Below are positions 9,259-17,332 of a stretch of DNA of 64,000 bases, in pieces. The DNA lies in the NCBI RefSeq assembly GCF_003129605.1, contig NZ_QBDX01000004.1, positions 434,001 to 498,000 on the forward strand, read 5' to 3'. Source of the stretch: Hyphobacterium indicum (GTDB lineage Bacteria > Pseudomonadota > Alphaproteobacteria > Caulobacterales > Maricaulaceae). A program made the translations under genes and the position numbers. The stretch's first letter is position 1, and the number at the start of each line of letters is the position of its first letter. The notes below the pieces were generated by a model. The model worked only from the letters and a program-made list of their open reading frames with translations, was not told where the DNA came from and made no database searches.

Positions 9259-10716
9259 CTACTCGATCATGAAGCCGACAGGACCGGTCCAGGACCGGCC
9301 TTCGGTCTGCGCACCCGGCACCGCATAGGCGCGGTTGATATTGCCGAGGAAAAGCGTTTCCAGCTCGCTGGTCCGGACATAACCGTCCGCCGGCGTGGCG
9401 GCTTCATTCTGGTTGATCGGGTCCACCAGATAGGGTGTCACGATGATCACCAGCTCGGTTTCCCGGTTCTCGAAATCGCGGGAGCGGAACAGCGCGCCAA
9501 GGACTGGCAGGTTCTGGACACCGGGAACTCCATCCAGATTCTGCCGTGTCTCTTCCTGGATCAGGCCGGCGAGCACGAGGCTGCCACCGGAAGGCAATTC
9601 CACGGTTGTTTCCGCGCGATTGACGTTGAGGCCCGGGATCTGGAGGCCGGCAACCGTGCCGATGACATTGCCCTGATCATCAGTCACATCCTGCGCACCC
9701 AGCTGCAAAGACCCCTGATTGGTCAGTTCGGAGATCTCGGTCGAGATCCGCAATGAGATTCGGCCCTCCGAGAGGACGACCGGCGTAAAGCCGAGCCCGA
9801 CACCGAATTGCTTGTACTCCACGGTGATATTGCCATCGCGGTCACGGCCGACCGGCACCGGGAATTCTCCCCCGGCGAGGAAATTGGCCGCTTCCCCGGA
9901 AATCGCGGTCAGATTCGGTTCCGCCAGCGTGCGCACCAGGCCGACGCGTTCCAGCGCCTGGATCAGCGCCCCGGCGGTACGGATATCTCCACCCCCGGTA
10001 TTGGTATAGTCGAACTGGCCGCTGACACCGCTGAGAGCGCGGCCCACAAGGGAAAATTCCTGCTCGGTCGCGATATTGAAGGCGACATCATCCAGCTGAC
10101 CGGCGGCGGACAGATTGATCCCGAGCTGGCGGACAATGGTGCGCTGCATCTCGACGATGCGCACCGACAGCATGACCTGCTCCCGGCCTTCAATCGCCAG
10201 CATGGACAGGATATTCTCCGGATTGTCCGTCCAGCGCTGCGCCAGCCGCAGAGCCGTATCGGCTTCCGAGGCACTGCGCACCGATCCGGACAGGACGATA
10301 TGATTGTTCATGGCTTCTGCGGTAACGCGGCGATCCGGAAGGAAGCGGTCCATCGCCTCCTGCAAGGCGCGCATGTCACGCTCGACCCGGATATCCAGAT
10401 CGAGGATCAGATTGCCCTCGGCATCGAAGAAAAACGCATTGGTCTGACCGACCGCCTGACCCAGCAGATAGGCGCGGGTCGGCGTCCGGATCACGGCATC
10501 GGCCACTTCCGGATTGGTGACCAGCACATCCGCAGCATCGACGGGCAGGTGGATGATCGCCGCCTTGTTGAGCGGCAGCTCCAGCACTTCCGATGCCGGA
10601 CCGTAGCCCGCGCGGGTGATATAGACCTGCATGGTGGTCGATTCTGTTGCCGATTGTGCCAATGCCGTTCCCGCAGGAAGCATCGTCACCAGCGCGAGTA
10701 TGAGAGCGCGTAACAT
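9259..10716 (-). CDS. cpaC: Flp/Tad pilus outer-membrane secretin CpaC (RcpA)
   Basis: I place the start at 10716 (485 residues) because it begins a clean signal peptide (MLRALILALVTMLPAGTALA) and has AGGAGG 10 bases upstream, overlapping the cpaB stop; a longer upstream frame has no such features. Domains: pilus-assembly N-domain (about 30-105, ending in LGQAVGQTNAFFFDAEGNLI), a BON-like domain (110-175), then the secretin core with the GGEFPVPV motif and the VPGVQNLPVLGALFRSRDFE signature near the C-terminus. It forms the outer-membrane channel for the pilus. Confidence 0.94.
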   Translation of the reverse strand: MLRALILALVTMLPAGTALAQSATESTTMQVYITRAGYGPASEVLELPLNKAAIIHLPVDAADVLVTNPEVADAVIRTPTRAYLLGQAVGQTNAFFFDAEGNLILDLDIRVERDMRALQEAMDRFLPDRRVTAEAMNNHIVLSGSVRSASEADTALRLAQRWTDNPENILSMLAIEGREQVMLSVRIVEMQRTIVRQLGINLSAAGQLDDVAFNIATEQEFSLVGRALSGVSGQFDYTNTGGGDIRTAGALIQALERVGLVRTLAEPNLTAISGEAANFLAGGEFPVPVGRDRDGNITVEYKQFGVGLGFTPVVLSEGRISLRISTEISELTNQGSLQLGAQDVTDDQGNVIGTVAGLQIPGLNVNRAETTVELPSGGSLVLAGLIQEETRQNLDGVPGVQNLPVLGALFRSRDFENRETELVIIVTPYLVDPINQNEAATPADGYVRTSELETLFLGNINRAYAVPGAQTEGRSWTGPVGFMIE

Positions 10717-10726
10717 GTCCGGCCTC

Positions 10727-11575
10727 CTAGTTGTCACCGGCCGAGACCACGCGGGCCTGACCATAGCGATAGACAACCATCTGATCTTCGTCGCGCAGCG
10801 GTTCGACATTTTCCGGATCCGGGCGTGACAGGTTCGGGTTGGACTGGCGCGAAACCAGGCGCGGCCCGCCCTCGCCATCGGAAAGGCTGCGCAGCGACAG
10901 CGAGATTTCTCCGCGCGCGACCGCCAGAACGACCGCATTGGCTTGCTCCGGTGTCAGCTCCAGCGTCGCCGTCTCGCCAACCACTACACCTTCGGCATCG
11001 GGATCATCGCCAAAGGACTGGTCGATGGCCAGGATGCGCGCATTCTCGACAACGGTTTCGGCCACGAAGAAACGGCGGCGTGTCCCGCCCTCTTCCTCGG
11101 CTTCATAGGACACGATGACATCCACACGGTCACCCGGAAGAATAAAGCCGCCCGCACCCGTCTCCGCACTGATGGGAACCGATGTGGCGCGCATGCCCGG
11201 TCCGAGTACGGCCGACATGAAGCCGGCCTCTCCGGCCTGCAGAAGATGGCGCGCCGAAACCGGCTCGCCTTCCGAAACCGCGCTACGGACGACCGAACCG
11301 GCAAAGCTCTCGGCGGCATCCGGATTGCGGTCTCGCAACACTTGTGACGGATTGACGGCATCCTGCGGCCAAGCCTGCCAGTAGAGATCGCTGGCCTGCA
11401 CGCGGGAGCCGATCGGCAGATCGCGGCGCGCGGCCAGAACTTCAACCGTCGCCGCCTCAACGACCTGCGGCTCGGTGGTCACCGGTTCGCTGGAAGACGA
11501 CTGGTAGACAAAGTAGGCGGCAGCAGCAGCGGCCAGTGCAGCGGCGATCAGAACTATGATTCTTGCGGCGTTCAT
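10727..11575 (-). CDS. cpaB: Flp pilus assembly protein CpaB (RcpC)
   Basis: 282 residues. One N-terminal membrane anchor (IIVLIAAALAAAAAAYFVYQ) is followed by an SAF domain (AARRDLPIGSRVQASDLYWQ) and the RcpC/CpaB domain with FILPGDRVDVIVSYEAEEEG. CpaB is a periplasmic protein that stabilises the secretin. Its stop codon lies within the Shine-Dalgarno of cpaC, so the two are translationally coupled. Confidence 0.93.
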   Translation of the reverse strand: MNAARIIVLIAAALAAAAAAYFVYQSSSSEPVTTEPQVVEAATVEVLAARRDLPIGSRVQASDLYWQAWPQDAVNPSQVLRDRNPDAAESFAGSVVRSAVSEGEPVSARHLLQAGEAGFMSAVLGPGMRATSVPISAETGAGGFILPGDRVDVIVSYEAEEEGGTRRRFFVAETVVENARILAIDQSFGDDPDAEGVVVGETATLELTPEQANAVVLAVARGEISLSLRSLSDGEGGPRLVSRQSNPNLSRPDPENVEPLRDEDQMVVYRYGQARVVSAGDN

Positions 11576-11688
11576 CGGCGCGAATCCCCTCGGGTTACGC
11601 GCTCATCTCACCTGTAATTTCCAAAAGGGGAGTTAAGATTCAAATGTCATTGCAACCTATTGGGAAGATTTCTTCACAAACCGCCAAA

Positions 11689-12192
11689 TCAAAGCGCGGC
11701 GAGCAGGAAGATCTGGCTCTCCGGCAGGGTCCACAAAGCGCCTGCAGCAAGGGCAATCCCGTAAGGTGCCGGCGCGCCATCGGCCAGCAAGGTCCCGCTC
11801 ATCCAGCGCTGCGGTAATCCCGTTGCGGGTGCCGCGCGGCGCAGCATGATCAGTGCCACGGCCAGCAATCCGCCCATCAGCGCCGCTTTTCCGAGGAAAA
11901 TCATGGCATCCGGCCAGCCGAACCAGAGCGCCGCCGCGGCCACCAGCTTGGCATCGCCACCGCCGATCCATCCCGGCGCAAACAGGGCCATTCCGATGAG
12001 CAGGGCCACCACGCCCACCAGGAGGTGAAGACCGAAATCCATCCAGCTGAGGCCGAGCACAGCTGCGGCGAGCGGAAAGATCAGCGCCAGGGTGCCGCAC
12101 AGCCAGTTCGGAATGGTGAAACTCATGGCATCGCGGGCCGCCGCCAGCAGCATGAAGAACACAAAGACCAATATAGTGATCTGACCCGCCAT
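11689..12192 (-). CDS. cpaA: Prepilin peptidase CpaA (A24 family, short form)
   Basis: The start at 12192 (167 residues) is chosen because MAGQITILVFVFFMLLAAARDAMSF begins directly with the first membrane segment (first 20 residues quoted to the Asp region); upstream frame residues are charged and unlike the family. The two catalytic aspartates of A24 proteases are visible, one in AARDAMSFTIPNWL and one in GGGDAKLVAAAALW. It lacks the N-terminal methylase domain of GspO/PilD, as expected for CpaA. It cleaves the Flp pilin and TadE-like pseudopilins on the cytoplasmic side. Confidence 0.92.
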   Translation of the reverse strand: MAGQITILVFVFFMLLAAARDAMSFTIPNWLCGTLALIFPLAAAVLGLSWMDFGLHLLVGVVALLIGMALFAPGWIGGGDAKLVAAAALWFGWPDAMIFLGKAALMGGLLAVALIMLRRAAPATGLPQRWMSGTLLADGAPAPYGIALAAGALWTLPESQIFLLAAL

Positions 12193-12277
12193 CTCTTCAC
12201 TCCGGATGATTTCCGGTCTGTATAGCGCAACAGGCTTAACAATCGGTTGGCCCGGCCGGACTGCGTCCGGAAAGCAA

Positions 12278-12304
12278 AAGGGGCCGCCCGCTGGGCAGCC
12301 CCTT
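12278..12304 (-). terminator. Rho-independent terminator after pilA
   Basis: On the minus strand a 12-bp stem (AAGGGGCTGCCC against GGGCGGCCCCTT, one G-T pair) with a 3-base loop is followed by TTTTGCTTT. It begins 25 bp after the pilA stop and precedes cpaA. Such a terminator would let the pilin be made in excess over the assembly proteins by partial read-through. Confidence 0.8.
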
Positions 12305-12328
12305 GAATGCCTTGACGTTTGGCCGCGA

Positions 12329-12487
12329 CTAGATCGCGTCGGCAACCGTCTGCATGTTGTCACGAACGCCGGTCCCCAGCGCCGTCACGGCACCGATAAT
12401 GACCACGGCGATCAGGGCAGCGATCAGGCCATACTCGATAGCCGTTGCGCCAGATTCGTCTTTGAAAAAGCGAGATACGATTTGCAT
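12329..12487 (-). CDS. pilA: Flp-type major pilin PilA
   Basis: 52 residues from ATG 12487, which is preceded by GGGAGT at a good distance; a longer upstream frame is unlikely. The sequence FFKDESGATAIEYGLIAALI shows the short Flp leader with cleavage after Gly, the +5 Glu and adjacent Tyr (GATAIEYGLI), and a single hydrophobic helix. It is processed by CpaA and polymerised into the Tad pilus. It heads the operon and is separated from cpaA by a terminator. Confidence 0.95.
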   Translation of the reverse strand: MQIVSRFFKDESGATAIEYGLIAALIAVVIIGAVTALGTGVRDNMQTVADAI

Positions 12488-12610
12488 TGGGTCTACTCCC
12501 GTGTTGCTAGCCACACACATCCACTTCAAGGAGGCTTGTTTGTCCCGACCTCTCTTGTCGTGTGCAATGAATAAACCACAGGAGCCTTTAAAAGAGGTGA
12601 ATACTCATGA

Positions 12611-12662
12611 TTAATTATGTACTAATGGAAATTCCTGCGTCTTATAGTTAACAAGCTCTAAA
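12611..12662 (-). promoter_or_regulatory. Two CtrA-like boxes upstream of pilA
   Basis: Read on the minus strand, 12662-12647 is TTTA-N7-TTAAC and 12625-12611 is TTAG-N7-TTAA, each one mismatch from the CtrA consensus TTAA-N7-TTAA(C). They lie 124-175 bp before the pilA ATG, within the AT-rich 281-bp gap shared with the divergent gene at 12769. In Caulobacter pilA is CtrA-controlled, so this is plausible, but AT-rich DNA gives chance matches. Confidence 0.4.
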
Positions 12663-12768
12663 CAAAACAAGTGTAACTCAATTATGATCTTCGAACCATT
12701 CTGTTTAGAAAGTCTTCACGCGGACGCGCTCTTATAAGAGGTGAATGTGACACCTGTGGAGCACGCCC

Positions 12769-13254
12769 ATGCGTAACGCCCTCACCGCCCTAGCCTGTCT
12801 GCTGATCGCTCCGGCCCTGGCCGCTGCGGACCAGATGCTGGAAGTCGAACATGCCGATGTGGTCCGTCTGCCATCATCGGCCTCGACCGTGATCGTCGGC
12901 AATCCGGCCATCGCCGACGCCGTGATCCACGACCGCCGCACACTGATCGTCACCGGACGCCTGTTCGGCCGCACCAATATCATCGCCATGGATCGCCAGG
13001 GCCGCGTGATTTTCGCCGAGGATTTTGTCGTCGGCCCGTCAACGTCAGGCCAGCTGGTACTGCAACGCGGCACGGCCCGCACGACCATGACCTGCACCCC
13101 CAATTGCGCTGCCAGCCCGACCGTGGGCGATGATTCTGAAACCTTTGACACGCTGACCGGCCAGCAGAGCGCCCGCATCGGTATCGCCGGCGAAGCGGCG
13201 GCCATCACCGAGGATTCGCAAAGCCCGCGCGCGCTCGAAGGCGGCCGGGAATAG
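12769..13254 (+). CDS. Secreted protein with pilus-assembly/secretin N-terminal domain
   Basis: 161 residues. Signal peptide MRNALTALACLLIAPALAAA, then one complete copy of the domain found at the N-terminus of CpaC (compare VVRLPSSASTVIVGNPAIAD and TGRLFGRTNIIAMDRQGRVI with CpaC residues 40-100). No secretin core follows; instead there is a short tail with two cysteines (TCTPNCAA). It is encoded divergently from pilA inside the tad locus. I infer a periplasmic accessory of the CpaC secretin. The two Cys residues could form a disulfide. Confidence 0.8.
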   Translation: MRNALTALACLLIAPALAAADQMLEVEHADVVRLPSSASTVIVGNPAIADAVIHDRRTLIVTGRLFGRTNIIAMDRQGRVIFAEDFVVGPSTSGQLVLQRGTARTTMTCTPNCAASPTVGDDSETFDTLTGQQSARIGIAGEAAAITEDSQSPRALEGGRE

Positions 13255-13342
13255 GGCCGGTAGCGTCCTGTTAACCGTGCCTCTTCACGCGGGTTTAAGC
13301 GCTTGGCCCTTATAGAGAGAGCCTGATTTCCGGAGCCGGATC

Positions 13343-13870
13343 ATGCGCAGGGCAGGCTTTTTCAAATCCTTCCGAAAAAATCGCGATGGCGCGACCGCCG
13401 TCGAGTTTGCGCTGATCGCTGGTCCCTTCTTCTTTTTCCTGATGGCGCTGATCGAGGTCGCCGCCGTGTTCTTCGCCGGAACGGTGATCGAGAATGCGGT
13501 CCTGGAATCCGCCCGCCTCATCCGCACTGGCCAGCTCCAGGGTGGTGGCGGAGGTGCCGCCAGCTTCCGCACCGAAGTCTGCGATCGCATCGAGGTGATT
13601 GCCGATTGCGACCAGATGGTCTTCGAGGTCGCGGTTTTCCAGGATTTTGACGATGTCAACCCGACCCCGCCCATCGCCGAGGATGGCACGCTGAACGGCG
13701 GCAATATGGGCTTCGACCCCGGCCGCGCGGGCGATATCGTTCTGGTGCGGGTCTATTACAGCTATCCGCTGATCCTGCCCGACATGTTCGGCTCGGTCGG
13801 AAACCTTCCGGACAATCGCCGGCTCATCCAGTCCTCCACCGTCTTCCGCAACGAGCCTTTCGATGACTAG
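13343..13870 (+). CDS. TadE-like pseudopilin
   Basis: 175 residues. Residues 10-45 carry the TadE motif DGATAVEFALIAGPFFFFLM with the +5 Glu after a prepilin-type cleavage site, then one transmembrane helix. The periplasmic part includes a glycine run and two cysteines (VCDRIEVIADCDQ). TadE/TadF-type pseudopilins are cleaved by the CpaA peptidase and are required for Flp pilus formation. It overlaps the next pseudopilin gene by 8 bp. Confidence 0.88.
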   Translation: MRRAGFFKSFRKNRDGATAVEFALIAGPFFFFLMALIEVAAVFFAGTVIENAVLESARLIRTGQLQGGGGGAASFRTEVCDRIEVIADCDQMVFEVAVFQDFDDVNPTPPIAEDGTLNGGNMGFDPGRAGDIVLVRVYYSYPLILPDMFGSVGNLPDNRRLIQSSTVFRNEPFDD

Positions 13871-14399
13871 GTCCGTGCGCCATTTCCTCCGCCGTCTGGC
13901 CGGCAATCGCGAGGGCGTCTCCGCCGTGGAGTTCGCGCTGATCGCCCCGGTCATGGTGCTATTGTATCTGGGCATGGTCGAAATCTCGCTGGCCCTGTCG
14001 GTCGACCGCAAGGTCACCAATGCTGCCAGCGCCATCGCCGATCTCATTGCTCAGGATGATGTCATTACCGATGACGAGATGGTCGATATCCTGAACGCCA
14101 GCGGCGCGATCATCGCGCCCTTCGATGTGGCCAATTTCTCCGTCCGCATCTCCAGTGTTTCGATGGATCTGACCGGCGATGTCGAAGTCGACTGGAGCGA
14201 TGCGCGCGGCACGCTGGCCCGGGCCCCGGGCTCCCAGCCAACCCTTCCGGCCGGTGTTCTGACCAATGGACGCTCGATCATCTGGGTGGAAGTCGCCTAT
14301 GCCTATCAAGCGCCCTTCCGGGAAGTCACCGGCGATTTCAATATCGAGGAAGAATTCTTCCTGCGCCCGCGTCAGTCGCTGGTCGTCAGCCGCGACTGA
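13863..14399 (+). CDS. TadE/TadG-like pseudopilin
   Basis: 178 residues. The N-terminus has EGVSAVEFALIAPVMVLLYL, the same prepilin-like motif as its neighbour, followed by a periplasmic domain (VTNAASAIADLIAQDDVITD). It starts within the 3' end of the preceding gene, so the two are co-translated. Its TGA directly abuts the stop codon of convergent pabC with no intergenic base. Confidence 0.88.
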   Translation: MTRSVRHFLRRLAGNREGVSAVEFALIAPVMVLLYLGMVEISLALSVDRKVTNAASAIADLIAQDDVITDDEMVDILNASGAIIAPFDVANFSVRISSVSMDLTGDVEVDWSDARGTLARAPGSQPTLPAGVLTNGRSIIWVEVAYAYQAPFREVTGDFNIEEEFFLRPRQSLVVSRD

Positions 14400-15203
14400 T
14401 CACAGCGCCGCCGCCCGCATTCTTTCATACAGCGAATCTGCGACCGGCAGGGCGCGCCCGTCAATCTCCGAGACCGGCACTACGCCAATCACCGTATTGG
14501 TCACCCAGACAAGATCGGCCTTTTCCAGCGCGCCGGGACCAGCCGCGACCTCCACGGCCGGCAGGGCCTGGCCATCCAGCCAGGACAGAACCTGCTGACG
14601 CATCACGCCATTGCGGATACCGCACGCCAGGGACGGCGTCTGCACCTCTCCGCCCGTACGCCAGAACAGGTTGGCACTGTCACCGCCGGACACAAGCCCG
14701 CTTTCGGTCAGCAATAGCGCCATGTCCGCGCCCCGGCTCGCCGCCTCCCGCCGGGCCGCCAGATTGTCAACATAGCTTAGTGTCTTGAACCGAGCCGAAA
14801 GGCTGGTAGCCGACCTTCGGATGGTAGCGGTCGACAGGCGAAGCGCCTGCGGCACGTCCGGAAAGGGCGAGAATTGCAGATAGAGCGCTTCCTGCGGCGC
14901 CGTCACAGGTGCAAGGCCGCGCCCGCCCGCCCCCCGCGTGACCTGCACTTTTCCGATTGCCGCGTCCGGACCAGCTGCCAGCCTGGCCACCGCCCGCTCG
15001 ATGTCGTCCCAGTCCGGCGGTGCGAGTTGAAGGGCGGCACACGCCGCATCGAGACGTCTGTGATGCAGGCGGGAATGCCGGATGGATCCGTTCACGATCC
15101 GGAAGGTCTCGAACACCCCGTCGCCGAGCTGGAGACCGCGATCCTCCAGCAGGCGCGCCGCCGTGCCGGCCGCTGTCCAGCCATCCTGATCCCGCCGGAA
15201 CAT
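14400..15203 (-). CDS. pabC: Class IV aminotransferase fold, probable 4-amino-4-deoxychorismate lyase
   Basis: 267 residues. Fold-type IV PLP features are present: LEDRGLQLGDGVFETFRI near the N-terminus, the likely PLP lysine in RFKTLSYVDNLAARREA, and ESGLVSGGDSANLFWRTGG. It follows pabB by 2 bp, so the product is most likely the lyase that converts aminodeoxychorismate to p-aminobenzoate for folate synthesis. Branched-chain or D-amino acid aminotransferase activity cannot be excluded from sequence alone. Confidence 0.8.
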   Translation of the reverse strand: MFRRDQDGWTAAGTAARLLEDRGLQLGDGVFETFRIVNGSIRHSRLHHRRLDAACAALQLAPPDWDDIERAVARLAAGPDAAIGKVQVTRGAGGRGLAPVTAPQEALYLQFSPFPDVPQALRLSTATIRRSATSLSARFKTLSYVDNLAARREAASRGADMALLLTESGLVSGGDSANLFWRTGGEVQTPSLACGIRNGVMRQQVLSWLDGQALPAVEVAAGPGALEKADLVWVTNTVIGVVPVSEIDGRALPVADSLYERMRAAAL

Positions 15204-15205
15204 GC

Positions 15206-16474
15206 CTATCCTTTCAGCGCCGCTTCCAGCGCGCTCAGTTTTTGCAGCGTCTCTTCATACTCGGCCTGCGGATCGGAATCGATGGTGATGGCCCCGCCCG
15301 ACCGCGCCGTCACATGCCAGTCAGCATCGGTGCGGATCAGGTCCAGCGTCCGGATCATGACATTCAGGTCCATCGCCTGACCGCCCTCGCCAATCCATCC
15401 CAGCGCCCCGCAATAGGGTCCGCGCCGCTCCTCCTCCGCCGCCGCGATCAACTCCATCGCCCGGATTTTCGGCGCCCCGGTGATCGAGCCGGGCGGGAAG
15501 GCGGCGAGGATCAGATCGAGCGCATCCCGGCCCGCCTGCAATTGTCCCTCAACGGTCGAAACCAGATGGTGGACATTGGCATAGCTTTCCAGAGCATTGA
15601 GACGCGGCACCTTCACACTGCCGGGCTGGCAGACGCGCGACAGATCATGCCGCACCAGATCGACAATCATCAGGTTTTCAGCCCGGTCCTTGGCGCTCGC
15701 AAAAAGCGCTTCAGCCTCTGCCCGGTCTTCTGCCGGATCAGTGCGGCGCGGCCGCGTCCCCTTGACCGGACGGCTCTCCACCCGCCCGTTTTCCAGCCGC
15801 AGGAAACGTTCAGGCGAATTGGTCATAACCACATGATCCTGTCCGGACCGGAACCAGGCGGCGTGTGGTGCATCGCTGCGCGCGATCAGCCGCAGGAAGA
15901 CCGTCCAGGGATCGCCCCGGAGCCGGCCCGAAAAGCCCTGCGAGAGATTGGCCTGATAGATGTCACCGGCGCGGATATGATCGACAAGCGTGCGGCAAGC
16001 GTCGAGATAGCGCTCCCGCGGCCAGTTGGCCGTGATCTGCGCACTGGCCGGCTGGGCCGGCGGTCTGCCGGTATGCAGCCCGGTTTTCAGCCGCGCGCGG
16101 CCCGCTTCATCGCCATGAAGCGTCAGCGTCCTGCCGGACGGATCAAACACCGCCCAGGCCGGATAGACGCCCAGTTGCACCAGCGGAAACCATTTGTGGG
16201 GAGGCGGCAGTTTGGCTTCCAGAACATGACCGAATTCATAGGAAAACAGACCGGCCAGCTGATGCCCTGCCGCCAGCGCCGCGCGGGCTTGGGTCAGAAA
16301 AACATCCAGATCATCGCCCGGCCGGAATTCCAGCCAGTCCGTCGCCAGAGCATAGAGCCGGGATTGTGATCTCAGTCCGCCATGCAGCAAGAGCGCGCTG
16401 TCCTGCATCCGGAAGACGGCAAAGGCTTTTTCAGGTTCGATCCAGTCCAGCTGTTCCGGGACTATGTCGCTCAC
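15206..16474 (-). CDS. pabB: Aminodeoxychorismate synthase component I
   Basis: 422 residues. The chorismate-binding core is clear: SRPVKGTRPRRTDPAEDRAE contains the PVKGT lysine of aminodeoxychorismate synthases (anthranilate synthases have PIAGT), followed by ENLMIVDLVRHDLSRVCQPG and PPGSITGAPKIRAMELIAAA. It adds ammonia to chorismate together with a glutaminase (PabA), which is not encoded here. The gene overlaps the phosphatase gene upstream by 4 bp and leads into pabC. Confidence 0.92.
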   Translation of the reverse strand: MSDIVPEQLDWIEPEKAFAVFRMQDSALLLHGGLRSQSRLYALATDWLEFRPGDDLDVFLTQARAALAAGHQLAGLFSYEFGHVLEAKLPPPHKWFPLVQLGVYPAWAVFDPSGRTLTLHGDEAGRARLKTGLHTGRPPAQPASAQITANWPRERYLDACRTLVDHIRAGDIYQANLSQGFSGRLRGDPWTVFLRLIARSDAPHAAWFRSGQDHVVMTNSPERFLRLENGRVESRPVKGTRPRRTDPAEDRAEAEALFASAKDRAENLMIVDLVRHDLSRVCQPGSVKVPRLNALESYANVHHLVSTVEGQLQAGRDALDLILAAFPPGSITGAPKIRAMELIAAAEEERRGPYCGALGWIGEGGQAMDLNVMIRTLDLIRTDADWHVTARSGGAITIDSDPQAEYEETLQKLSALEAALKG

Positions 16475-17235
16475 GCCGCTATCAGATTGGCCCGGACCGC
16501 CTCGATTTCCGCTTCGGTCAGTCCCAGAACATCAGCGGCATAGCTTTCCGCAGAACCGATTTCGTCAAACGCCTCGTCGAGATAATCGGCTTCCACGCCC
16601 AGAAAGACCCGCATCGACTCCTCGGGCACCTTGCGTTCGTAGGTGTCCTCGATCCGCTTGTGGATCAGCGGCACCAGCGCGTCGTAATCGACTGCGGTAT
16701 TGGTCATCAGATAATCATCATAGATGTCATCCTTTGACGCCCCTGCCAGCGACAGGGCCAGCGCACAGAAAAGCCCGGTACGGTCCTTTCCGGCGGCGCA
16801 ATGGACAACGAAGCCTTCTTCGCTGCCATGGATAGCCAGTTCGCGCAATCCGGCGGCGAAAACCTCCTGATTGCCCTTTTCGTTCGGAAGCCGGCGATAA
16901 GTGGCGCGCATGAAGGCGGCGACCCCGTCCGCACTCATATCGCCCGTGCGCAAAAACCGCATATGCGGCGGCTCGGCATGGCCGGCCACATCCGATTGCA
17001 GGATGCGGAAGCCCTCACCCCAGCTCGAGGGTTCATTGTCGCGTTCGCGCGGCCGCCTGAGATCGGCAACCACCGAGATTTTCAGCTCTTTCAGCCGCGC
17101 CCGGTCAGCTTCGGTGGCATTGTGAAAATGCCCTGACCGGTAGAGCCCGGAGCGCACACGGCGGCCATCCAGCGCGGTATAATCCCCGAAATGGCGGAAA
17201 TTGCGAATACCTTCAAAGGGCAGAACACGGCTCAT
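16471..17235 (-). CDS. Tyrosine-protein phosphatase (Y_phosphatase3-like)
   Basis: 254 residues, cytosolic. The catalytic P-loop is VVHCAAGKDRTGLFCAL (C-x5-R). The N-terminus GIRNFRHFGDYTALDGRRVR SGLYRSG is typical of bacterial Y_phosphatase3 proteins, and VVADLRRPRERDNEPS corresponds to the general-acid side of the family. The substrate is unknown; members dephosphorylate phosphotyrosine or phosphoinositides. The stop overlaps the pabB start by 4 bp. Confidence 0.88.
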   Translation of the reverse strand: MSRVLPFEGIRNFRHFGDYTALDGRRVRSGLYRSGHFHNATEADRARLKELKISVVADLRRPRERDNEPSSWGEGFRILQSDVAGHAEPPHMRFLRTGDMSADGVAAFMRATYRRLPNEKGNQEVFAAGLRELAIHGSEEGFVVHCAAGKDRTGLFCALALSLAGASKDDIYDDYLMTNTAVDYDALVPLIHKRIEDTYERKVPEESMRVFLGVEADYLDEAFDEIGSAESYAADVLGLTEAEIEAVRANLIAA

Positions 17236-17332
17236 GCCAGTCTGCTATCGGAAGGGGGAAGAAAGGGCAAGACGAACCGTAAGCGATCACCCCGTTGTGT
17301 AACGAAAACAGCACTCCGAAATCTGGATTGCC

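Noticed and set aside
13343-14399. The two TadE-like genes as one frameshifted tadG
   Set aside because: Each has its own complete prepilin-type N-terminus and its own stop; the 8-bp overlap is a normal coupled arrangement.
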